A DNA stretch of 6,255 nucleotides from Desulfobacca acetoxidans. GTDB lineage: Bacteria; Desulfobacterota; Desulfobaccia; Desulfobaccales; 0-14-0-80-60-11. The position numbers were made by a program, and so were the translations under genes. The stretch spans positions 1 through 6,255 of the forward strand of contig DZCR01000177.1 in NCBI GenBank assembly GCA_022736495.1, given 5' to 3'. Below, piece after piece: positions 1 to 6,255 of this stretch (positions within the stretch are counted from its first letter, which is position 1; each line of letters opens with the position of its first letter). Below the pieces are notes generated by a model. The model was given only the letters and a program-made list of their open reading frames with translations. It searched no databases and was not told the origin of the DNA.

Positions 1-2
1 AA

Positions 3-245
3 AAAGGCTTTGCCTTTTTAAACCCGTTCCTGACCGTAAAAAAGCTGAAAGAGCTGCTGCCGGACATGGCCGGGTTTGACATTGAGAGATATGAGCTGCC
101 CAATCTCTTCGCCCTAAATTTTTACATCAAAGGCGTGCTGGAGGACGGGGTGGCCGCCTCTTTGAGAAGTGACCCCCAGGCCAAAACCCTGGGCGAATAC
201 CTTCGGGCAAAAACCATATACATCCCCGAATCCCTGAAACCCTGA
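3..245 (+). CDS. AtuA-family protein, C-terminal end (5'-truncated)
   Basis: This is an open frame entering from the left edge and ending at TGA 243-245; about 80 residues are visible. The tail contains the string YELPNLFALNFYIKG, then a VAASLRSDPQAKTLGEYLR segment and an IPESL ending. I recognise this pattern from the C-terminal part of AtuA-family (DUF1446) proteins, where a similar 'ELPNLRALNF ... DPQAKGLGEWLR ... IPE' ending is typical. AtuA is named after the acyclic terpene utilisation cluster of Pseudomonas, but its reaction is not firmly established and the family is wider than terpene metabolism. No signal peptide or membrane segment can be judged from the fragment. It ends 13 bases before the ligase gene, so the two are probably co-transcribed. 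The coding call is secure; the family assignment rests on remembered motifs and is moderately sure. Confidence 0.7.
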   Translation, partial: KGFAFLNPFLTVKKLKELLPDMAGFDIERYELPNLFALNFYIKGVLEDGVAASLRSDPQAKTLGEYLRAKTIYIPESLKP

Positions 246-253
246 AAAGGAGG
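246..253 (+). promoter_or_regulatory. Strong ribosome-binding site for the TTG-started ligase gene
   Basis: AAAGGAGG begins directly after the TGA of the upstream gene and lies five bases before TTG 259. It decides the start: the first in-frame ATG lies about 50 codons downstream, inside the conserved N-terminal domain, so TTG is the only sensible initiator. Confidence 0.8.
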
Positions 254-258
254 CCGGA

Positions 259-1950
259 TTGAAACCCACCTACCAAGACAAGCCCTGGCTGAAATTTTAT
301 GATGACGAGGTGCCTGAATTCGTTCCGTTTGAAAACACCCTTCTCCATGAATTCCTTGAAAAAAACAGCAGGGACATTCCCAACCATACGGCCTTTATTT
401 TCCAGGGATACCGGATGACCTTCAAAGAATTCAATGACATGGCCGACCGGTTTGCCGCCTTTCTCCTGGACCAGGGCGTACAAAAGGGAGACCGCGTTGC
501 CATCCTCCTGCCCAATGTCATTCCCTGCCCGGTGAGCTTTTACGCCGTCTTGAAAATCGGGGCCGTGGCCGTGATGAACAACCCCCTTTATTCGGACAGG
601 GAACTGTTGCACCAGTTCAAGGATTCAACGTCCACCCATCTGATCACCCTGGATCTTCTGGCCGGCCGGATGATTGATCTGAGGCCCCAAACCAGCCTTA
701 AGACCATCGTCTATACCTCCATCGGCGATTATCTTCCCTTTCCGAAAAACCTGCTGTTTCCCCTGGTGTCCAGAAAAAAGAAACTCTCCGCCCCGGTCAA
801 ACCCGCCCCCGAGGTTTTTAAATGGAAGGATATCATCAACGCCTATTCGCCTTCCGCGCACCGGGTTGATCTCCATTTGGACGATGTGGCCATGATCCAG
901 TATACCGGCGGCACCACCGGGGTGTCCAAGGGTGCGGTGCTGACCCACGGCAACCTGAGCCGGCAGACCCAGCAGATCGATGCCTGGCTCCCCGGATTCA
1001 AAGAAAGCACGGATGAGGTCATGATCGGGGCCCTGCCCTTTTTCCACGTCATGGGGCTCACCGTGTCCATGAATTTCGCCGTCTTCAAGGGATGGTCCAA
1101 TATCCTGGTTCCCAAACCCCAGCCCGAACCCCTTTTGGAAGCCATTGAAAAATTCAGGCCCACCTTTGCGCCCCTGGTTCCCACCATGTTCATCGGGATG
1201 CTGAACCACCCGAGGCTTTCAAAAACCGATCTCTCCTCCATCAAGGCCTGTGTTTCCGGAAGCGCCCCCCTGCCCCTGGAGGTGATCCGGGGATTTGAGG
1301 AAAAAACCGGCTCCGTCATTATCGAAGCCTTCGGCATGACCGAATCCAGCCCGGCCACCCATGTCAACCCCTATGCCAACGGGTTGAGGAAGGTGGGCAG
1401 TATCGGGCTTCCCCTGCCCGACACCCTGTGCCGGATCACGGACCTGAATGATCCCCTGAAGGACCTGCCCGTGGGGGAACCCGGCGAACTGGTGATTCAG
1501 GGTCCCCAGGTCATGCAGGGTTATCTGAACATGCCTGAAGAAACGGCCAAAACCGTTATCAACGGCTGGCTCCATACCGGGGACATCGCCTATATGGACG
1601 AAGACGGGTATTTTTTCATTGTGGACCGGATCAAGGACATGATCCTGTCCGGCGGTTATAATGTCTACCCCAGGGATATCGACGAGGTCCTGTTTGAACA
1701 CCCCAAGGTCCGGGAGGCCTGCGCCATAGGGGTGCCCCATCCCACAAGGGGGGAGCAGATCAAGGCCTTTGTCGTGCCGGTGGAAGGACAGACCGTCACG
1801 GAACAGGAACTGATGGACTATTGCCGCCAAAAACTGGCCGTATACAAGCTGCCCACGGAAATCGAATTTATTGGCGAGCTGCCCAAAACCAATGTGGGAA
1901 AGGTGCTCAGGAAAAATCTCAGGGCCATGGAAATGGCAAAACGGTCATAA
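259..1950 (+). CDS. Long-chain-type fatty-acyl-CoA ligase (AMP-forming)
   Basis: This 563-residue protein belongs to the adenylate-forming enzymes (FadD-like). It should activate a free carboxylic acid with ATP and CoA, giving acyl-CoA, AMP and pyrophosphate in the cytoplasm or at the inner membrane face. All core motifs are present. The ATP P-loop YTGGTTGVSKG is at 215-225, LPFFHVMGL at 259-267, and the adenine/AMP motif AFGMTE at 357-362. GWLHTGD is at 436-442, the hinge and C-terminal start DRIKDMILSGGYNVYP at 456-471, and PKTNVGK at 542-548 with the catalytic lysine K548. The length is normal for the family. Translation starts at TTG behind a strong AGGAGG site. The gene follows the AtuA-like gene by 13 bases and precedes the dehydrogenase by 30. 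Substrate chain length cannot be read from the sequence; FadD-like family membership is clear, and a branched or terpenoid acid is only suggested by the neighbours. Confidence 0.93.
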   Translation: MKPTYQDKPWLKFYDDEVPEFVPFENTLLHEFLEKNSRDIPNHTAFIFQGYRMTFKEFNDMADRFAAFLLDQGVQKGDRVAILLPNVIPCPVSFYAVLKIGAVAVMNNPLYSDRELLHQFKDSTSTHLITLDLLAGRMIDLRPQTSLKTIVYTSIGDYLPFPKNLLFPLVSRKKKLSAPVKPAPEVFKWKDIINAYSPSAHRVDLHLDDVAMIQYTGGTTGVSKGAVLTHGNLSRQTQQIDAWLPGFKESTDEVMIGALPFFHVMGLTVSMNFAVFKGWSNILVPKPQPEPLLEAIEKFRPTFAPLVPTMFIGMLNHPRLSKTDLSSIKACVSGSAPLPLEVIRGFEEKTGSVIIEAFGMTESSPATHVNPYANGLRKVGSIGLPLPDTLCRITDLNDPLKDLPVGEPGELVIQGPQVMQGYLNMPEETAKTVINGWLHTGDIAYMDEDGYFFIVDRIKDMILSGGYNVYPRDIDEVLFEHPKVREACAIGVPHPTRGEQIKAFVVPVEGQTVTEQELMDYCRQKLAVYKLPTEIEFIGELPKTNVGKVLRKNLRAMEMAKRS

Positions 1951-1980
1951 CACCAAAAAGCATAAAAAGGATGATGAACC

Positions 1981-3132
1981 ATGGGGAATGATTTATATTT
2001 TGGAAAAGAGCATGAACAGGTCAGAAAAGCGGTCCGGGATTTTGTAACCAAAGAGATCAATCCCCATGTGGATGAGTGGGAGGAGAAGGGGATCGCCCCC
2101 CTGCACGATCTGTTTAAAAAAATGGGGGGCCTGGGGTTCCTGGGCATCCGCTATGATGAAAAATGGGGAGGCGAAGGCCTGGACTACTGGTATGAAACCG
2201 TGGTGCTTGAAGAATGCGCCCGGATTCATTGCGGCGGTATCCCCATGGCCATTGCCGTTCAAATGAATATGGCCACCCCGGCCATCTATGATTTCGGGTC
2301 CGATTATCTCAAGGAAACCTATCTGAAACCGGCCCTCAGGGGCGATCTGGTGGCGGCCATTGCCGTGACCGAACCCGATGCCGGGTCCGATGTGGCCGCC
2401 TTAAAGACCTTTGCAAAAAAAGACGGGGGCCATTATATCCTGAACGGGTCCAAAACCTTTATCACCAACGGAACCCAGGCCGATTTTCTGACCCTCCTGG
2501 CCAGGACCAGCGATGATCCGGGGTATCACAGTTTTTCCCTGTTTGTGGTGCCCACGGACATCGCCGGATTCCAGGTCAGTAAAAAACTGGACAAGCTGGG
2601 CATGAGAAGCTCGGATACGGCTGAACTGTATTTTGACGGCATGAGGATTCCGGCCGAAAACCTCATCGGCCGGGAAGGCGAAGGCTTTATCCAGCAGATG
2701 ATGCAATTCCAGCATGAACGGTTCAGCGCCATTCCCATGGCCTATGTCTGGGCCCGGCAGATGATCGCCGATGCCGTGGAATACCTGAAGGGCCGCATTG
2801 TCTTCGGCAAACCCCTCATCAAAAAACAGGTGCTGCGCCACAGGATCGCCAAATGGCTCACGGAAATCGAATGCCTTCAGCAACTGGCCTATCATATCGT
2901 GAGAATGAAGATGGCCGGCCAGGACGCCACCCTCATGATTTCCATGGCCAAGCTGAAAAGCGGGGATCTGTTGACCGAAGTGGCCGACGGCTGCCTCCAG
3001 ATGTACGGAGGCATGGGCTTCATGAACGACATGAAAATCTCAAGATTTTACCGGGATTCCAGGCTCATCTCCATTGGCGGCGGCGCCAGCGAAGTCATGT
3101 GTGATGTCATCGCAAAATTTTCCGGGTTATAA
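1981..3132 (+). CDS. Acyl-CoA dehydrogenase, citronellyl-CoA dehydrogenase (AtuD)-like
   Basis: This is a 383-residue FAD-dependent acyl-CoA dehydrogenase, usual length, which should oxidise an acyl-CoA to the 2-enoyl-CoA and pass electrons to electron-transfer flavoprotein. Seen in order: helical N-domain with EINPHVDEWE; IHCGGIPMAI; the flavin/substrate motif VTEPDAGSD at 129-137; NGTQAD; KLDKLGMRSSDTAE; RIVFGKPL at 272-279; QMYGGMGF at 340-347; and SIGGGASEVM at 364-373 near the C-terminus. The position of the classical medium-chain catalytic glutamate is a glycine (GGGASE). A glutamate instead sits in FQHER (E246), where isovaleryl- and long-chain-type enzymes carry their base. Several strings (EINPHVDEWE, IHCGGIPM, KLDKLGMRSSDTA, SIGGGA-EVM) match my memory of Pseudomonas AtuD, which acts on the methyl-branched citronellyl-CoA. 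No alignment was run. ATG 1981 has AAGGA at 1967-1971, nine bases upstream. Family is certain; substrate is inferred. Confidence 0.93.
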   Translation: MGNDLYFGKEHEQVRKAVRDFVTKEINPHVDEWEEKGIAPLHDLFKKMGGLGFLGIRYDEKWGGEGLDYWYETVVLEECARIHCGGIPMAIAVQMNMATPAIYDFGSDYLKETYLKPALRGDLVAAIAVTEPDAGSDVAALKTFAKKDGGHYILNGSKTFITNGTQADFLTLLARTSDDPGYHSFSLFVVPTDIAGFQVSKKLDKLGMRSSDTAELYFDGMRIPAENLIGREGEGFIQQMMQFQHERFSAIPMAYVWARQMIADAVEYLKGRIVFGKPLIKKQVLRHRIAKWLTEIECLQQLAYHIVRMKMAGQDATLMISMAKLKSGDLLTEVADGCLQMYGGMGFMNDMKISRFYRDSRLISIGGGASEVMCDVIAKFSGL

Positions 3133-3137
3133 GGAGG
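3130..3137 (+). promoter_or_regulatory. Ribosome-binding site overlapping the dehydrogenase stop codon
   Basis: TAAGGAGG: the TAA stop of the dehydrogenase gene (3130-3132) forms the first bases of the Shine-Dalgarno element of the next gene, with four bases to ATG 3142. This layout favours translational coupling of the dehydrogenase and the dienoyl-CoA reductase. Confidence 0.8.
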
Positions 3138-3141
3138 CCCC

Positions 3142-5142
3142 ATGTATACCCAGCTTTTCAGCCCCATCCGGATCAACGGGCTCACCATCAGAAACCGGAT
3201 CGCCTATCCTTCCCTGGGTCTTTTGTATTCCTATGACACCAGGCTGAACGATAAATATTATCATTTCTATGCTGAGATCGCCAGGGGCGGGGCCGGTATT
3301 GTCACCATCGGCCCCGTGGGAATCGATTTTACCGGGTCCGGGTTTGCGGTCCTGTCCCTGGCCAGGGATGATGCCGTGGATTCCTTCACCAAGGCCACGG
3401 ACATGATCAAGGCCCAGGGGGCAAGCCCCTGGATCCAGCTTTTCCACGGAGGGGCCTATACCCATCCCTTTCTCATCAACAACGAAACCCCCATGGCGCC
3501 TTCGGCCGTGTTTTCCAGATACTCCAAAACCACCCCCAGGGAAATGAGCCCGGAGGATATCCAAACCGTGCAGAAAGCCTTTTGCGACGCCGCCCTCAGG
3601 GCGAAAAAAGCCGGGTTTGAAGGAGTGGAAATCATCGGGTCCGCCGGATACCTCATTACCCAGTTTTTATCCCCCCTGACCAACAAAAGGACGGACGAAT
3701 ACGGCGGCAGCCTTGAAAACCGGGCCAGGTTCCCGAGGCAGATCCTGGAAATGCTCCGGGATGCGCTGGGACCTGAATTTCCCCTGGGCATCCGGATGGC
3801 CGGCAATGATTTTGTCCCCGGCGGCACCACCGATGCCGAAACCCCGGACATTGCCCGGATCTATGAAAAAGCCGGGGCCGATATCATCAATGTGACCGGC
3901 GGGTGGCATGAATCCAAAATCCCCCAGCTTCCCATGGATCTGCCCCGGTCGGGCTTTTCCCACCTGGCCTGGAATATCAAACAGGCCGTGTCCATCCCGG
4001 TCATGGCCTCCAACCGCATCACCACCCCGGACCAGGCCGAAGGGATATTAAGGGACGGCCTGGCCGACATGGTCAATCTGGGACGGGTGCTCATTGCCGA
4101 TCCCTTCTGGCCCCAGAAAGCCAAAAATGGAACCCCTGAAGAAATCAGGCCCTGCGTGGCCTGCTCCCAGGGCTGCACCGATGAAATCTTTTCCGGTCGG
4201 CCCGTGTCCTGCATCGGAAATGTGCGGGCCGGATTTGAAGGCGAACGGCGGATCACCCCCTGCGCCCGGCCCAAACGGGTCATGGTGGTGGGAGCCGGCG
4301 TGGCCGGCCTTGAGGCGGCCCTCACGGCCAAAATTGCCGGGCATGAGGTGGAAATTTATGAACGGGCCGATGATATCGGCGGCCAGCTCTGGATGGCCGG
4401 AGCCCCGCCCCATAAACAAGAACTCCTGGAATATGTCCGGTATTACCGGGCCATGCTGAAAAAACATGGAATCCCGGTTCATTTGAATACAGCGGCGGAT
4501 CTGGACCTGATCAAAACCATAGGCCCGGACCACCTTGTCATCGCCCAGGGCGCCAGGCCCCTTGTTCCGCCCATTGAAGGCATAGACGGCCCCGGCGTCA
4601 TCTCCTCCTGGGAGGTCTTGAAAAACAATCCCTTCCTGGGAAAAAATGTGGCCGTCATCGGCGGGGGGGCCGTGGGACTTGAAACCGCCCTGTTTGTCGC
4701 CCATAAAGGAACCCTCTCCCCGGAGATGCTTCATTTTCTGGTCACCTACGATGCCATGGATCTTGACCGGCTCAAACATTATATGTTCACCGGGTCCTGC
4801 CGGGTCACCGTCTTTGAAATGCAGGAAAAGGCGGGCCAGGATGTGGGAAAATCCACCAAATGGATATTGATGAACAATCTGAAACGCTATGGGGTCAGGG
4901 TCCTCACCCAGACCCGGGTGGTTTCCATCAAATCCGGACAGGTTGAATTTGAAACCCAGGGAAAAACCGGAACGGAACGGTTTGACACCGCCATCCTCGC
5001 CTTGGGCTCGGCCCCGGTCCGGGATATTGAAGAACAGGTCAAGACCCTTGGAATTCCGTTTTCCGCGGCGGGCGACTGTGTCACGCCCGGAAAAATAAGC
5101 CATGCCATATTGGGAGGATTTTCAGCAGCCATAAAAATATAG
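3142..5142 (+). CDS. 2,4-dienoyl-CoA reductase-type NAD(P)H:flavin oxidoreductase (FMN, FAD, 4Fe-4S)
   Basis: This 666-residue protein has the size and order of FadH-type reductases: an Old Yellow Enzyme TIM barrel, a 4Fe-4S site, then two Rossmann folds. In the barrel, Y170 (in GSAGYLITQFL) and H256 (in GGWHESKIP) match the two active-site residues I know from E. coli FadH (Tyr166, His252). R218 and the phosphate-site string GRVLIADP (314-321) fit FMN binding. Cysteines C338, C341, C345 and C357 (C-x2-C-x3-C-x11-C) match the cluster site. GAGVAG (384-389) with E407 fits FAD binding, and GGGAVGLE (507-514) the nicotinamide site. Expected reaction: reduction of 2,4-dienoyl-CoA to an enoyl-CoA through FAD, the cluster and FMN. 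E559 after the second Rossmann beta strand suggests NADH rather than NADPH. The retained Tyr/His pair favours a dienoyl-CoA substrate over trimethylamine dehydrogenase or a generic enoate reductase. It lies nine bases after the dehydrogenase gene. Confidence 0.92.
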   Translation: MYTQLFSPIRINGLTIRNRIAYPSLGLLYSYDTRLNDKYYHFYAEIARGGAGIVTIGPVGIDFTGSGFAVLSLARDDAVDSFTKATDMIKAQGASPWIQLFHGGAYTHPFLINNETPMAPSAVFSRYSKTTPREMSPEDIQTVQKAFCDAALRAKKAGFEGVEIIGSAGYLITQFLSPLTNKRTDEYGGSLENRARFPRQILEMLRDALGPEFPLGIRMAGNDFVPGGTTDAETPDIARIYEKAGADIINVTGGWHESKIPQLPMDLPRSGFSHLAWNIKQAVSIPVMASNRITTPDQAEGILRDGLADMVNLGRVLIADPFWPQKAKNGTPEEIRPCVACSQGCTDEIFSGRPVSCIGNVRAGFEGERRITPCARPKRVMVVGAGVAGLEAALTAKIAGHEVEIYERADDIGGQLWMAGAPPHKQELLEYVRYYRAMLKKHGIPVHLNTAADLDLIKTIGPDHLVIAQGARPLVPPIEGIDGPGVISSWEVLKNNPFLGKNVAVIGGGAVGLETALFVAHKGTLSPEMLHFLVTYDAMDLDRLKHYMFTGSCRVTVFEMQEKAGQDVGKSTKWILMNNLKRYGVRVLTQTRVVSIKSGQVEFETQGKTGTERFDTAILALGSAPVRDIEEQVKTLGIPFSAAGDCVTPGKISHAILGGFSAAIKI

Positions 5143-5177
5143 AAACAAAAAATAGATGTCCAACCATTATCAGGAAA

Positions 5178-5183
5178 AGGGAG
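5178..5183 (+). promoter_or_regulatory. Ribosome-binding site that sets the start of the second ligase
   Basis: AGGGAG inside a purine-rich tract (5173-5184) stands eight bases before ATG 5192. A second in-frame ATG at 5156 would add 12 residues, but it has only A-rich sequence without a GGAG-like element upstream, so 5192 is preferred. The rest of the 49-base gap (5143-5191) is AT-rich and shows no hairpin or promoter that I can support. Confidence 0.7.
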
Positions 5184-5191
5184 ATGCAAAG

Positions 5192-6255
5192 ATGAAGGCG
5201 TTTTGGAAATTATCCTATGATCCGGGGATCGAGGATCTGGACCCAATGCTGTGGGAAACCACTTTGGATCAGGTGTATCATCAGACCATGGACGCATTTC
5301 CCAAAAGAACTGCGCTGGCGTTTATGGGGGTTGAGATCTCCTTTTCCGAGCTGGATCAATATGCCAACCGGTTTGCCCATATGCTCCTGTCCAACGGGTT
5401 TAAAAAAGGGGACGTGGTGGGCATCAGCCTGCCCAATATCCCGGAATACGTCATCAGCGTCATGGGCGCTCTCAAGGCAGGCTGTGTGGTTTCCGGCGTG
5501 TCCCCCCTCCTGTCCCTGGACGAAACGGCCTTCCAGTTGAAAAACTCCGATGCCAGAGGCTTTGTGACCCTGGATGCCCTGTTTGAAAAATACCTGACCC
5601 GGATTCATTCCACACTTCCGGAATTAAAGCTTGTGGCGGTAGCAAGCGTCGGTGGATTTCTGCCCGCTCCGAAACGCTTTCTCGGCAAACTCCTGGGCAA
5701 GATTCCCAAGGGGAAAATAAGCCCTTTGGAGGGAAAGGCGATCTTTCCATTCCGTGATATCCTTCGCTCAAAACAGTTTTCCCCGGCCCGGCCCCGGGTG
5801 GACATCAGCCCCGGCGACACGGCCTATCTGCAATATACCGGGGGAACCACGGGAACGCCCAAGGGAGCCGTCATCACCCACCGGAACGCCCTGGCCGACA
5901 TGGCCATTGTCTCCTCCTGGCTTCATCTGAAAAAAGGACAGGAAAACGCACTTTCAGCCTTTCCGCTCTTTCATATTGCCGGGCTGTTCACCAGTTCCAT
6001 CTTCCTGTCCTACGGCATCACCCAGATCCTGATTCCCAACCCCAGGGATACGGACCGGATCTGCGCCGACATGGCCAGATACAAACCCTTTTTCACGGCC
6101 AATGTACCCTCCCTCTACCACCTGCTCATGGAAAACCCGAAATTCAAACGCATGGACCATTCCACCCTGAAGGTCTGCGTAACGGCCGCCGCCGCCTATC
6201 CCGAAGATTCCCAGAAAAAACTGGAACAGATCATCGGAAAAGGAAAACTCATTGA
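5192..6255 (+). CDS. Second long-chain-type acyl-CoA ligase (AMP-forming), 3'-truncated by window edge
   Basis: This open frame runs off the right edge after 354 complete codons. It is another FadD-like adenylate-forming ligase. Visible motifs are the N-terminal segment WETTLDQVYHQT, the SLPNIPEYV stretch, the P-loop YTGGTTGTPKG at 215-225 and FPLFHIAGL at 257-265. The sequence stops at KGKLIE, just where the AFGMTE-type motif of the first ligase would follow, so the C-terminal lid domain and catalytic lysine are not visible. It differs widely from the first ligase outside the motifs, so this is not a recent tandem copy. Where the first ligase reads CVSGSAPLP this one reads CVTAAAAYP, a change near the acyl/adenylate pocket. 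It follows the dienoyl-CoA reductase by 49 bases on the same strand and probably belongs to the same operon. Substrate unknown; it may activate a different acid from the first ligase. Confidence 0.92.
   Translation, partial: MKAFWKLSYDPGIEDLDPMLWETTLDQVYHQTMDAFPKRTALAFMGVEISFSELDQYANRFAHMLLSNGFKKGDVVGISLPNIPEYVISVMGALKAGCVVSGVSPLLSLDETAFQLKNSDARGFVTLDALFEKYLTRIHSTLPELKLVAVASVGGFLPAPKRFLGKLLGKIPKGKISPLEGKAIFPFRDILRSKQFSPARPRVDISPGDTAYLQYTGGTTGTPKGAVITHRNALADMAIVSSWLHLKKGQENALSAFPLFHIAGLFTSSIFLSYGITQILIPNPRDTDRICADMARYKPFFTANVPSLYHLLMENPKFKRMDHSTLKVCVTAAAAYPEDSQKKLEQIIGKGKLI

Noticed and set aside
3414..3432. Inverted repeat CCAGGGG / CCCCTGG with a 5-base loop
   Set aside because: It lies within the barrel-coding part of the reductase gene with no T-run after it. 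In sequence this rich in C and G runs, such a stem is expected by chance.
4048..5103. A 351-codon open frame on the minus strand, opposite the dienoyl-CoA reductase gene
   Set aside because: Its product is rich in Gly, His, Asp, Pro and Phe with no recognisable domain, and it mirrors a gene whose cofactor and active-site motifs are all intact. It is a by-product of codon bias, as are the other minus-strand frames.
5156..5191. A longer N-terminus for the second ligase from ATG 5156
   Set aside because: It lacks a ribosome site upstream, while ATG 5192 has AGGGAG at good spacing; the 12 extra residues show no family match.
5143..5191. The largest intergenic gap considered as a terminator or internal promoter
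   Set aside because: There is no stable hairpin with a T tract, and no convincing -35/-10 pair; the AT-rich stretch and the ribosome site explain it.
5184..5195. A three-codon mini-frame (ATG CAA AGA TGA) whose stop overlaps the ATG of the second ligase
   Set aside because: It is too short and too likely by chance, and the AGGGAG site abuts this ATG with no spacing, so it serves ATG 5192 better.

Overview
The window holds one uninterrupted run of five plus-strand genes: the 3' end of an AtuA-family gene, a complete fatty-acyl-CoA ligase, a complete acyl-CoA dehydrogenase, a complete 2,4-dienoyl-CoA reductase-type flavoenzyme, and the 5' part of a second, different acyl-CoA ligase. The gaps are 13, 30, 9 and 49 bases, each with a ribosome-binding site. 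I see no convincing terminator or promoter between the genes, so the layout reads as the middle of one operon cut by both window edges. There is no RNA gene, mobile element, CRISPR array or long repeat, and no gene-free stretch over 50 bases.

The moderate GC content, runs of C, AAA-rich lysine codons, AGGAGG-type ribosome sites and the style of the catabolic proteins suggest an anaerobic, metabolically versatile bacterium. A sulfate reducer of the Desulfobacterota (Desulfobacteraceae-like) is my best guess. This is an impression from composition and remembered relatives; no search was run.

The likely theme is activation and beta-oxidation-like breakdown of an unsaturated or branched carboxylic acid. 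The ligases would make acyl-CoA thioesters, the dehydrogenase would introduce an alpha,beta double bond, and the flavoenzyme would reduce conjugated dienoyl-CoA intermediates. The dehydrogenase closely resembles what I remember of citronellyl-CoA dehydrogenase (AtuD), and the truncated first gene looks like the C-terminus of an AtuA-family protein. Together with a ligase this recalls the acyclic terpene utilisation (atu) cluster of Pseudomonas, here joined to an oxygen-sensitive-type iron-sulfur dienoyl-CoA reductase. No geranyl-CoA carboxylase subunit is visible in the window, so the true substrate remains open. That combination is the most interesting point here; each enzyme family by itself is well known.
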